16,195 bases of DNA from Planctomycetaceae bacterium (GTDB taxonomy: Bacteria > Planctomycetota > Phycisphaerae > Phycisphaerales > SM1A02), in contig JAIYCA010000298.1 in NCBI GenBank assembly GCA_027488265.1, positions 1 to 16,195 on the forward strand. The letters are read 5' to 3'. The position numbers were made by a program, and so were the translations under genes. The notes below the pieces were generated by a model that saw only the letters and a program-made list of their open reading frames with translations, was not told where the DNA came from and did not search any database. How positions within the stretch are numbered: position 1 is the first letter of the stretch; the number at the start of each line of letters is the position of its first letter. Shown in pieces: positions 6,780-13,265 of this stretch.

Positions 6780-7560
6780 TGCGCGACGTGCCATCCGTCC
6801 CGCCTCAACCGAACCAGGGTCGCTCGCGTGCGCTTTCGCCAACTTCTACAGATTTTCGAGAGTTGCTCGAGACCGCGCAGAATGTGCGTAAAAGCGCCCA
6901 CGCAGAGGCAACGCGCGGGCACTCGGAGAGTTTCGGAATTGGGAGAGCCCCGTTGCGACACGACGTCGCGGAAAGGGCATGTGCGAAGCGCCAAATACTG
7001 AAAGCCACCTACTGAAAGCCACCTACTGCAGGCTGCGCTCTGAAACTTCTGTCCGGTCTCGTGCGCCTTTGTGTCAACAGTCGAAGCGCCGCCGCCCGGC
7101 GCGTCGAACCGTGAGACTCAGAAGACTCAAGAGCTTCAAAGGCCACAATGAGAACCGAGTCGCGAGCATTGATTGGATCGACGGAAGTCCCCGGGTGGCC
7201 TCTCGAGAGTTCGGCTTCCAGCACTCAAGTTCCAGGAACTTCCGTCGTCCAGCGGAGCACGATCAGTGCATCCTTGCACCGCACGTCGCCGCCTCACGAT
7301 GCAATCCATCGCATCGCGCAGTCTCTTCATCTAGCGTGTGTTGCACGCTTGACATGTCGTTCGTTCGAGCCACCGTCCTTGGAGCTCGTGTCCTGGCTTC
7401 CATGCCGCGGACACAAGGAGAACTCCTCACACGCCGCACATTTTCAAACTTCGCGTGGAGTTTGCGCAGCGATGGTCTCATGTGGGATTCCGCCCGAGGC
7501 CAATATCTCGATTGGTTGTGCATGCGCGCGTGGCGCACAGCATCGCGCGAGGCCACTCGA
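6780..7560. other. Long intergenic region without a convincing gene
   Basis: This is the upstream part of the 863-bp gap between the second lipoprotein stop (7561) and the sigma start (6697). Frames are open on both strands but the translations are rich in Arg, Ser, His and Cys and look like shadows. Base composition seems less GC-rich around 7120-7500 than in neighbouring genes. Visible structure is limited to the 14-bp direct repeat at 6996-7023, a small hairpin near 6955-6969 (gcgac/gtcgc) and isolated TTGACA hexamers (minus strand at 7073-7078, plus strand near 7349) without a matching -10. The sigma promoter must lie here but I cannot place it. A degraded gene or a small RNA is possible. 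Confidence 0.4.
6996..7023. repeat. Two tandem 14-bp repeats
   Basis: The unit tactgaaagccacc occurs twice head to tail (6996-7009 and 7010-7023) and is followed by a partial third start (tactg at 7024-7028). It lies in the non-coding gap about 300 bp upstream of the second ECF sigma gene. It could be a repeated protein-binding site or a chance slippage product. Confidence 0.8.
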
Positions 7561-8151
7561 TCAACGCACGCGCGGTCCCGCTTCAGGCTGCGCATCGATC
7601 GTGTCGCGATACTGACGCAACGCAATCGACGCACACCACGCACGCAAGTCTTCAACCCGCGCATCGGCACCGAACACCAAAAACTCGTGCTTGCCGCGCG
7701 CATCACGCACAACGACTTCCGTGCGATCGCCCTTCTCGCCCGCTTCTTCTGGGCGATTCGCTGCGTCGAGCGCGATCACCAATCGAAGGAACTCCGCGAT
7801 GTCTTCGTCGCGAAGCGGGGTGCGGAAAGTCGTCGTGCGATCGGCCGCCATCGCACCGCCAGCGCTGCGGAATTCACCGGACGTTTCGACGATGTAGTAG
7901 CTGATGCGATCTTTCGCGGCGTTGTTCCAATGCATCTCGAGAGATGTTCCCTCGGTGCGATCGTTCTTCACAGCTGTTGGTCCGCAACCAACAAGAAACG
8001 CGGGAGTCGACACGCTGGTGAAAAGCGTGACAGCGGAAAGAAGCGCGAACAGTGCGCGCCAGTGATTGCTCGAGCGAGCGGACATTGTGAGTTCGCGCTG
8101 CCGCTTCATGGCTTCGCGCTGCCGCTTCATGGCTTCGCGCCCCCGCTTCAT
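7561..8151 (-). CDS. Predicted lipoprotein (second of a paralogous pair)
   Basis: The open frame encodes up to 196 residues. ATG at 8151 makes an ATGA overlap with the stop of the upstream lipoprotein gene. Further in-frame ATGs at 8130, 8109 and 8085 result from a 21-bp tandem repeat, so the first 21 residues read as MKRxREA units. A normal lipoprotein signal fits best from ATG 8085: short basic n-region (HWR), hydrophobic core (ALFALLSAVTLFTSVSTPAF), then lipobox LVGC with the acylated Cys at residue 34. The mature part is hydrophilic. It shows RTPLRDEDIAEFLRLVIALD followed by a strand pair around VVVRDARGKHEFLVFG and a final helix (VEDLRAWCASIAL). I do not recognise the family. The order of these elements matches the upstream lipoprotein, so the two are probably diverged duplicates. 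Both should be anchored to a membrane facing the periplasm. No enzymatic motif is visible. Confidence 0.7.
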   Translation of the reverse strand: MKRGREAMKRQREAMKRQRELTMSARSSNHWRALFALLSAVTLFTSVSTPAFLVGCGPTAVKNDRTEGTSLEMHWNNAAKDRISYYIVETSGEFRSAGGAMAADRTTTFRTPLRDEDIAEFLRLVIALDAANRPEEAGEKGDRTEVVVRDARGKHEFLVFGADARVEDLRAWCASIALRQYRDTIDAQPEAGPRVR

Positions 8152-8169
8152 GGTTTCGCGCTCCCGCTT
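8091..8169 (-). repeat. 21-bp tandem repeat across the lipoprotein stop/start junction
   Basis: About 3.7 copies of a 21-bp unit lie head to tail: 8091-8109 (partial), 8110-8130, 8131-8151 and 8152-8169 (partial, diverged). The copy at 8152-8169 encodes the last residues (SGSAKP) of the upstream lipoprotein, ending in TGA. The others, read in another frame, encode MKRxREA and each supplies an ATG. The duplication therefore multiplied the start codon of the downstream gene without disturbing the upstream stop. Confidence 0.9.
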
Positions 8170-8996
8170 GGGGAGTTTGCAGGAGCAGGCGTTGGTGAAG
8201 GCGTTGGATTGGTCGTCGGAGTGGTCGAGGGATTTGCCGATGGATTTGTCGATGGATCTGTCGTCGGAGGAGTGACCGCGGGCTTCGCAAAGCGCGCGTA
8301 TGGATCACTTCCAAGGTCGTAGCGCAGCGGAAGTTCCGCCGTTTCAGCGAGTGCTTCGTCGCTTGACCATGCCAACGATGCGATCGAACGCACCATGCGC
8401 CGCATCGCTGGTTGGTCATCACCACCGGGTTGATAGCGCCGCACAAACACGTATCGCTCGCCGTTGGCGTGGACTTCAAGCGTTGCAAGCACTTCGCCAG
8501 CGGCGGGCTCGACCAACTTCGGGTTCCCGCGCGTATCCGCGAAGCCCGCATCGGCGAAACCCAAACTCCGCAGCGTCGACCAAACATCAACCATCTGCTC
8601 GCGCGAGAGTCGTCGAACCCGCGCGGGCCGGAGTTCATCGTGCGGAACGCGGTCGGCCTCGCCGTGCAACGAACCATCCGGAAGAAGTACGAACCGCGCG
8701 GCACGCTCTTCGATCTTCGCGCGATCTTTCACCCCGCGTCCGGGCGAGACATCGACTTCGATCCAGAGATCTGACGGAACCGAGCCGACGGGGTCGGATG
8801 TTGCGGTTGACTCTGTCGAAGCGAACGTGGGGCTCGACGTCTCTGTGGTCGCAGCAGTCGCACTGGTCGCACTGGTCGCGGACTGCGAGGCGCAGCCGAC
8901 GAGGCTCCCGAATCCCGAGGCGCAAACCAAGATCGCGAGCCCGTTGAACGTGCCGCCAACGCGGATAGGAAAGAGTTTCAATTTCGCCGCGAACAT
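8148..8996 (-). CDS. Predicted lipoprotein (first of a paralogous pair) with low-complexity linker and tail
   Basis: This is a 282-residue protein from ATG at 8996, chosen because it gives a classic lipoprotein signal: basic start (MFAAKLKLFPIR), hydrophobic core (NGLAILVCASGFGS), then lipobox LVGC with Cys at residue 35. The frame stays open to 9056, but that would extend over the divergent pheT start. After the Cys comes a Ser/Thr/Ala-rich linker of about 35 residues. A folded part follows (SDLWIEVDVSPGRG, FVLLPDGSLHGEAD, RLSREQMVDVWSTLRSLGFA, then LATLEVHANGERYVFVRRY and a helix). The C-terminal 40 residues are almost entirely Pro, Thr, Ser and Asn, encoded partly by 12-bp repeats. Its function is unknown to me. 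No Shine-Dalgarno is present, and TACCTT lies exactly 6 nt before the ATG. It is probably the first gene of a two-gene unit with the overlapping second lipoprotein. Confidence 0.78.
   Translation of the reverse strand: MFAAKLKLFPIRVGGTFNGLAILVCASGFGSLVGCASQSATSATSATAATTETSSPTFASTESTATSDPVGSVPSDLWIEVDVSPGRGVKDRAKIEERAARFVLLPDGSLHGEADRVPHDELRPARVRRLSREQMVDVWSTLRSLGFADAGFADTRGNPKLVEPAAGEVLATLEVHANGERYVFVRRYQPGGDDQPAMRRMVRSIASLAWSSDEALAETAELPLRYDLGSDPYARFAKPAVTPPTTDPSTNPSANPSTTPTTNPTPSPTPAPANSPSGSAKP
8231..8266 (-). repeat. 12-bp coding repeats in the lipoprotein tail
   Basis: Three adjacent 12-bp units (gatttgccgatg, gatttgtcgatg, gatctgtcgtcg on the plus strand) encode the repeated Pro/Ser/Thr/Asn motif near the C-terminus of the first lipoprotein. 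They differ by one to a few bases, consistent with recent slippage expansion of a disordered segment. Confidence 0.75.
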
Positions 8997-9002
8997 GCGG
9001 GG

Positions 9003-9008
9003 AAGGTA
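9003..9008 (-). promoter_or_regulatory. Candidate -10 element of the lipoprotein unit
   Basis: TACCTT on the minus strand is followed by CCCCGC and then the ATG at 8996, giving the 6-nt gap expected if transcription starts on the start codon. No good -35 is visible. The same CCCCGC spacer follows the TAGCAT in front of the alpha/beta hydrolase gene. Confidence 0.35.
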
Positions 9009-9033
9009 CACGAACAAGCGGCGTCGGACGCGG

Positions 9034-9039
9034 TACTCT
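9034..9039 (+). promoter_or_regulatory. Candidate -10 element of pheT
   Basis: TACTCT lies 9 nt before the ATG of pheT, which itself lacks a Shine-Dalgarno. It is separated by only 25 bp from the opposing TACCTT of the lipoprotein unit, so the two promoters would overlap in their -35 regions. No clear -35 is seen. Confidence 0.3.
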
Positions 9040-9048
9040 CTCCGGCCT

Positions 9049-11112
9049 ATGCGCACGAGCGTGCTCTGGCTGAACGACTATCTCGACCGCCCCGCCGACG
9101 CGACGGAGCAAGCGGCTGCACTCACCTCCGCGGGCCTTCCGCTTGATGGTGATGGCGTCGCCGACAACGGCGAACATTGGCAGGAAATCGAAACCACTTC
9201 GAACCGTGGCGACTGCCTCTGCCACGTCGGCATGGCGCGTGAAGTTGCGGCGGTCACCGGCCGCGCGGTGCGTATGCCGAAGGCCGCGCTGCCCGCGACG
9301 CAAGGTGACGCTGCGGCGTCGGTGCGCGTGAAGAACCACGAGCCTGCGCTTTGTCCGCGTTACACCGCGCGCGTCATTCGCGGCGTCAAAGTTGGCCCAA
9401 GCCCCGAGTGGCTACAGCGACGCTTGATCGCGATCGGCCAGATTCCACGGAACAACGTCGTCGACGCGACGAACTTCGTCCTGTTTGAACTCGGCCAGCC
9501 CACGCACGTGTTCGATCTCGCCACGCTTGCCGGCGGCGAGATTCATGTGCGCCGCGCGAAGGATGGCGAGGCGTTTCTTCCGCTTGGCGCCGACGCAAAG
9601 GAAGTCAAACTCACCACGAACGACCTCGTCATCGCCGACCGCGATCGCCCCGTCGCCCTCGCGGGCGTCAAAGGCGGCGCGCTTGCAAGCGTCGGAGACA
9701 CCACCACCGATCTTGTGCTCGAAGCCGCGACGTTTGACGCGGTTTCTGTGCGCAACACGAGTCGCCGCCACGGCATCGCGAGCGACTCTTCCTATCGCTT
9801 CGAGCGCAACGTGCATGCCGCGGAAATCGACGCGGCCGCAGATCGCCTCGCGGCGTTGATTTTGGAGATCGCTGGCGGCACGCTTGAAGCGGGCGTGGTT
9901 GCCGACGGCGCTCCCCTGCCACCCTCTCGCGCCATTGCGCTGCGTCCCGCACGCGCTCGTCAGATTCTCGGCTTCGATGTTTCGACCGCGCGCATGGTCG
10001 AACTGCTCGACACGCTCGGATTCTCGCCGCGCGTCACAGGTTCTGGTGCGAGTGAAGTGATCGAGACGATCGCACCCGCGCGCCGCGTCGATGTCGAACG
10101 CGAGATCGATCTCATTGAAGAGATCTGCCGACTCAACGGGCTCGATGCGGTGCCCGTCGCCGACACGCTTGCGATTCGCGTTCCCCGTCGCAACCCAATC
10201 GAGCGCGGAACACGCGACGTCAAGGATCTCCTCGTCGGCATGGGGTTCGTCGAAACCATCACCCACTCGCTGGTTGCCGAAAAGGCAGCGGAAGCGTTTC
10301 TACCGGCAGGCGCGACCGTGCTTCGCGTCGATGACGAACGCGCGGGCGGCGAGCCAGCACTTCGACCAAGCGTCGTGACGAGTCTTCTTCGTGTGCGTCG
10401 CCACAACGAGGATCAGGGCCTCGCGCAGCTCCGTCTCTTCGAGTTCGCGAGCGCCTTCCATCACGCGGGCGGCACACACATCGAGCGGCCCACGCTCGCG
10501 CTTGTTGCTGATGCGCCGACCGACGCGCGTGACTCCCACGGCGGCCAAGGCGCGTTCCGTTTGATGCGTGGCGTGGTTGAGCGCGTGCTGTACATGGTCG
10601 CGCCGCACCGCGCGCGCGTTGAGTTTGTGCCCGCGCCGAGTGCGCGCTCGTGGCTCGCCGCTTCGGCACACGTTGTCGTGGATGGCGCCGAGATTGGTAT
10701 CGTCGGCGTGATGGATCAGCGTGTGCTCAAGGCTCATGGCTTGGAGAAGCCGACGGCCGCTGCAGAACTCGAACTGCGTGGCCTCTTCGCGCACTATCCG
10801 CCGGAAAACGCGGCCGTCGAGTTGCCTGCCTTCCCTGCGGCAGATCGCGATATTTCCGCGATCGTTGCCGAAGCCGTCGCGTATGGCGATATCGAGTCGA
10901 CGATTCGCGGGCTTGGCCTCGCCGATCTTGAGTCGGTTTCGTTTGTGACAACCTTCCGTGGCAAGCAAATCGGCGACGCAAAGAAGAGCGTGTCGTTGCG
11001 CCTCGTCTTCCGAAAGCCCGATGGCACGATGAAGAGCGAAGAGGCCGACGCATCGGTCGCGCGCGCCATCGACGCGTTGCGTTCCAAACTCGGCGCGGAG
11101 ATCCGCTCGTGA
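9049..11112 (+). CDS. pheT: Phenylalanine--tRNA ligase beta subunit, short form
   Basis: This 687-residue protein is the beta chain of the enzyme that charges tRNA-Phe. Its start (MRTSVLWLNDYLD, then ALTSAGLPLDG) and the motif SNRGDCL at 51-57 match PheT. In the usual protein of about 790 residues some 130 residues separate these motifs, including the OB-fold tRNA-binding (EMAP-II-like) domain. Here only about 20 do, so that domain is absent. The rest is present: B3/B4 editing-type region (NNVVDATNFVLFELGQPTHVF split over about 143-165), B5 (about 300-370), the catalytic-like core, and a C-terminal anticodon-binding FDX-ACB domain from about residue 595 (ELPAFPAADRDISAIV to the end). The frame is intact. 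The start at ATG 9049 fits the protein family, although the frame is open far upstream. There is no pheS in the window. The stop overlaps the next gene as GTGA. Confidence 0.93.
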   Translation: MRTSVLWLNDYLDRPADATEQAAALTSAGLPLDGDGVADNGEHWQEIETTSNRGDCLCHVGMAREVAAVTGRAVRMPKAALPATQGDAAASVRVKNHEPALCPRYTARVIRGVKVGPSPEWLQRRLIAIGQIPRNNVVDATNFVLFELGQPTHVFDLATLAGGEIHVRRAKDGEAFLPLGADAKEVKLTTNDLVIADRDRPVALAGVKGGALASVGDTTTDLVLEAATFDAVSVRNTSRRHGIASDSSYRFERNVHAAEIDAAADRLAALILEIAGGTLEAGVVADGAPLPPSRAIALRPARARQILGFDVSTARMVELLDTLGFSPRVTGSGASEVIETIAPARRVDVEREIDLIEEICRLNGLDAVPVADTLAIRVPRRNPIERGTRDVKDLLVGMGFVETITHSLVAEKAAEAFLPAGATVLRVDDERAGGEPALRPSVVTSLLRVRRHNEDQGLAQLRLFEFASAFHHAGGTHIERPTLALVADAPTDARDSHGGQGAFRLMRGVVERVLYMVAPHRARVEFVPAPSARSWLAASAHVVVDGAEIGIVGVMDQRVLKAHGLEKPTAAAELELRGLFAHYPPENAAVELPAFPAADRDISAIVAEAVAYGDIESTIRGLGLADLESVSFVTTFRGKQIGDAKKSVSLRLVFRKPDGTMKSEEADASVARAIDALRSKLGAEIRS

Positions 11113-11729
11113 GCGACGCCTCGCCGCTCGACCTTCGCGCGATGACGGTCGGCGAATACCTCGACCGACTCGCGTCTGCGACGCCTGTTCCAGGTGGCGG
11201 CGCGGTTGCTGGTGTCACGCTTGCGCAGGCGAACGCCCTCGGCTCGATGGTCGTGGGTTACGCGATCGGAAAGTCGAAGTTCGCAGCGTACGACGCCGCA
11301 CATCGAGCAGCGCTTCTGCGCTTTGAGTCGGGCCGCGCACACGCGATCGAACTCGCAGAGAGCGACGCGCGCGCGTATGGCACGCTCAATCGCCTCTGGA
11401 AGTTGCCGAAGGATGACCCCGCGCGTGCGGGTTTCGACGAGGCGGTGCGCGCCGCGATCGCGGCGCCGGAAGCGACGCTTATGCTCGCGGCCGAGACGGT
11501 CGCGGCGCTTGAGGTACTCGTTGGAACGACGAGTGCATCGCTCGCGAGTGACCTCCGCATCGCGTTCGACCTCGCGGTCGCAGCCGCCGACGCCGCGATC
11601 GAGAACGTGCGGATCAATACACCATCGCTGGCCGACCGCGCGGAAGCCGCGACCATCACGGCGCGCAGCGAGGCTGCGCTTGGCGCCTTGCGCGCGCAGG
11701 CGCAGGCCAATCGCGCCCGCGTTTCGTGA
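11109..11729 (+). CDS. Cyclodeaminase/cyclohydrolase family protein (FTCD-C / FchA-like)
   Basis: This 206-residue, mainly helical protein shows the family signature TPVPGGGAVAGVTLAQANALGSMV split over about residues 25-48. Repeated helical segments follow (DARAYGTLNRLWKLP, AAIAAPEATLMLAAETVAAL, SDLRIAFDLAVAAADAAIENV). The family includes methenyltetrahydrofolate cyclohydrolase (FchA) and the cyclodeaminase half of formiminotransferase-cyclodeaminase, acting on one-carbon folate derivatives in the cytoplasm. Length (about 205) suits a stand-alone domain. Which of the two reactions it catalyses cannot be told from sequence alone. GTG at 11109 overlaps the pheT stop as GTGA and has GGAG 8 nt upstream, so translation is probably coupled to pheT. 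No other folate gene is nearby. Confidence 0.82.
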   Translation: MSDASPLDLRAMTVGEYLDRLASATPVPGGGAVAGVTLAQANALGSMVVGYAIGKSKFAAYDAAHRAALLRFESGRAHAIELAESDARAYGTLNRLWKLPKDDPARAGFDEAVRAAIAAPEATLMLAAETVAALEVLVGTTSASLASDLRIAFDLAVAAADAAIENVRINTPSLADRAEAATITARSEAALGALRAQAQANRARVS

Positions 11730-11794
11730 GCGACGTTCAAGCCGCGCGGGTTTTCAGGCCGAAATGTCTGCCAAGCCCCGCTGAGGACACTCCC

Positions 11795-12061
11795 GTGCCC
11801 GACCCACGCGACATCGTCGACATTGACGGATTGCGCACGCAGCGCACACAGCAAACTGGCGACGCCGCCGGTGCTGCCGGAGGCGCGAGCGCGTCCAAAC
11901 CGTTCCTCATGATCTGGTTCCGCTGCTGCGCGACGTACGGGCGGCTTCCGAAATCGCCTGACGGTCTGAGTTACGTCGGACGCTGTCCGAAGTGCCTCGC
12001 GAAACTCGAGGTTCCCGTGGGTGAAGGCGGCACGAATCGCCGCATGTTTGAGGCGGAGTAA
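11795..12061 (+). CDS. Small zinc-ribbon protein
   Basis: This is an 88-residue protein from GTG at 11795, which has GAGG 8 nt upstream. An alternative GTG at 11726 overlaps the previous stop as GTGA and would add 23 residues, but lacks a Shine-Dalgarno. The N-terminal third is acidic and then Ala/Gly/Gln-rich and probably disordered. The C-terminal half is compact: FLMIWFRCCATYGRLPK, then YVGRCPKCLAKLEVPVG and GTNRRMFEAE. The CC and CPKC pairs could together bind one zinc ion, and the conserved-looking aromatic and Gly residues around them support a small folded domain. I recognise no named family. Its position after pheT and the folate-related gene suggests co-transcription. A role in nucleic-acid or protein binding is only a general guess for zinc ribbons. 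Confidence 0.72.
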   Translation: MPDPRDIVDIDGLRTQRTQQTGDAAGAAGGASASKPFLMIWFRCCATYGRLPKSPDGLSYVGRCPKCLAKLEVPVGEGGTNRRMFEAE

Positions 12062-12099
12062 CGGTCCGCGTTCGCGGGCGTCACATGCAGCCTCAAGTC

Positions 12100-12159
12100 G
12101 CGTCGCATGTCGAGTCACAAGCTGAGTCGCATGTCGAGTCGCATGTCGAGTCGCATGTC
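12100..12159. repeat. 12-bp tandem repeat between zinc-ribbon and hydrolase genes
   Basis: Five adjacent 12-bp units of consensus gagtcgcatgtc are present. The last three (12124-12135, 12136-12147, 12148-12159) are identical, the first (12100-12111) differs by one base, and the second (12112-12123, gagtcacaagct) is degenerate. The array is non-coding and lies 60-130 bp upstream of the hydrolase start, in the 170-bp gap that must hold its promoter. Confidence 0.9.
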
Positions 12160-12219
12160 GAGCAGCGCGGCGAAGGTGCAATGCGCTTCAACATCACGCT
12201 CCATCATCGCGGTCCTGTG

Positions 12220-12225
12220 TAGCAT
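12220..12225 (+). promoter_or_regulatory. Candidate -10 element of the alpha/beta hydrolase gene
   Basis: TAGCAT is followed by CCCCGC and then GTG at 12232, so transcription would start on the start codon itself. No Shine-Dalgarno and no convincing -35 are visible. The arrangement matches that before the first lipoprotein gene. Confidence 0.35.
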
Positions 12226-12231
12226 CCCCGC

Positions 12232-13113
12232 GTGCCTGACGCTTCCGCCATCCTCGGTGCAGCCGCCTTTCTTGGCACCACTGGCGCGCTCGTGTGGGCC
12301 GGTGCCGTCGCGGGTGTTGTGCGCGAAGCTCTGCGCCCCGAGCGACGAAGTGTTGGTTGGGCGCTTGCTCGCGGATATCCGACGGAGCCGACCGCGTGGG
12401 GTCTCGACGGCCGCGAGTGGAACTTCGAGTTTGAAGGCACATCGTGCCCCGTCTTCGAAGTTGGCGAGAGTGATCCTGCGGCGCCAACCCTGATCTTCCT
12501 GCACGGCTTTGCGCGCTCTCGCTTCGACGCACTCGCCCGACTCGGGCCGCTGCTTCCGCACGCGAAACGCTTCTTGTTGCCAGATCTTCCGGGGCACGGC
12601 GATGCGCGCGGACGATCGACGCGTCTCGGAACCGATGAAGATCGCTTTGTTGCCGCGCTTGCCGCGCAAGCAACGACAGGGCAAATTTGGCTCGCAGGTC
12701 ACTCACTCGGTGCAACAATCGCGATCCACGCCGCGGCGCTTCCAGAACTCGCTCCGCGCACACGCGGTGTCCTCGCACTTGCTCCGTATGAGCGACTCCG
12801 CACGCCCTTGGGCGCGCGACTCGAACTCCGCGCGATGCCGCGAAGACCGCTCGTCGCTCCGGCTTTGACCGCACTTGCCGCACTCGGCGTACGCGAACGA
12901 TCCACCCGCGAGGCCGCGGCGCGACTTACGTGCCCACTTGCCGTCATCGCGGGTGAAGTCGATCCCGTGACGCCACTCGATGAAGCGCGTGCGATCGCGC
13001 AGGCCGCGCGACTCTCGCATTGGTCGAGCATTGCCCACGCGCGACACGATGACTTTCACACACTCGGCACCCGCGAGATCGACGCGGCGATGCAGTGGAT
13101 GGCGATGCGGTGA
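12232..13113 (+). CDS. Alpha/beta-fold hydrolase
   Basis: This 293-residue protein has the alpha/beta-hydrolase layout. The oxyanion-side motif FLHGF lies at 89-93 and PDLPGHG at 117-123. The nucleophile elbow GHSLG at 156-160 puts the catalytic Ser at 158. The acid is probably D244 in GEVDPVTP, and the base His is H272 or H276 near RHDDFHTLG. About 25 hydrophobic residues at the N-terminus (AILGAAAFLGTTGALVWAGAV) look like a membrane anchor or uncleaved signal, so the enzyme may sit at the membrane. The substrate is unknown: esterase, lipase or lactonase are all compatible. The family start is poorly constrained. GTG at 12232 is the first in-frame start and is preceded by a -10-like element. 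The gene is probably its own unit, and a bidirectional terminator follows. Confidence 0.85.
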   Translation: MPDASAILGAAAFLGTTGALVWAGAVAGVVREALRPERRSVGWALARGYPTEPTAWGLDGREWNFEFEGTSCPVFEVGESDPAAPTLIFLHGFARSRFDALARLGPLLPHAKRFLLPDLPGHGDARGRSTRLGTDEDRFVAALAAQATTGQIWLAGHSLGATIAIHAAALPELAPRTRGVLALAPYERLRTPLGARLELRAMPRRPLVAPALTALAALGVRERSTREAAARLTCPLAVIAGEVDPVTPLDEARAIAQAARLSHWSSIAHARHDDFHTLGTREIDAAMQWMAMR

Positions 13114-13193
13114 TTGATGAGGCAGCATCGCGCGCAAACCTGACCACGACAGATTCACCGAGCTCGCTCGCGTGAAAAATCTCACGACGAAAG

Positions 13194-13223
13194 AAACACG
13201 CCGCGCAACTGCGCGGCGTGTTT
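13194..13223. terminator. Bidirectional intrinsic terminator
   Basis: A perfect 13-bp stem (13194-13206 aaacacgccgcgc with 13211-13223 gcgcggcgtgttt) closes a 4-nt loop. Each arm ends in AAA or TTT and short T-rich tails follow on both strands (TTTATTC on plus, TTTCTTTC on minus). It lies between the convergent hydrolase and the large exported-protein gene, and should end both transcripts. Confidence 0.9.
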
Positions 13224-13265
13224 ATTCGAGATTTCATGTATCCAACATCCCAAACGCGAGCGAAA

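Noticed and set aside
6698..6994. Upstream extension of the second sigma gene by 99 codons
   Set aside because: The translation looks non-coding, contains the hairpin leader, and a strong Shine-Dalgarno marks ATG 6697.
7073..7078. Minus-strand TTGACA as the -35 of the second sigma gene
   Set aside because: No acceptable -10 lies 16-19 bp downstream, and it is nearly 400 bp from the start codon.
6979..8322. 447-codon plus-strand frame across the gap and lipoprotein genes
   Set aside because: It is antisense to the two lipoprotein genes, and in the gap its translation has no recognisable motif or plausible composition.
8464..9048. Upstream extension of pheT by 195 codons
   Set aside because: It lies antisense to the first lipoprotein gene and has no similarity to PheT. 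The family N-terminus starts at 9049.
12100..12159. 12-bp repeats as a CRISPR array
   Set aside because: The units are short and directly adjacent without spacers, and no cas gene is present.
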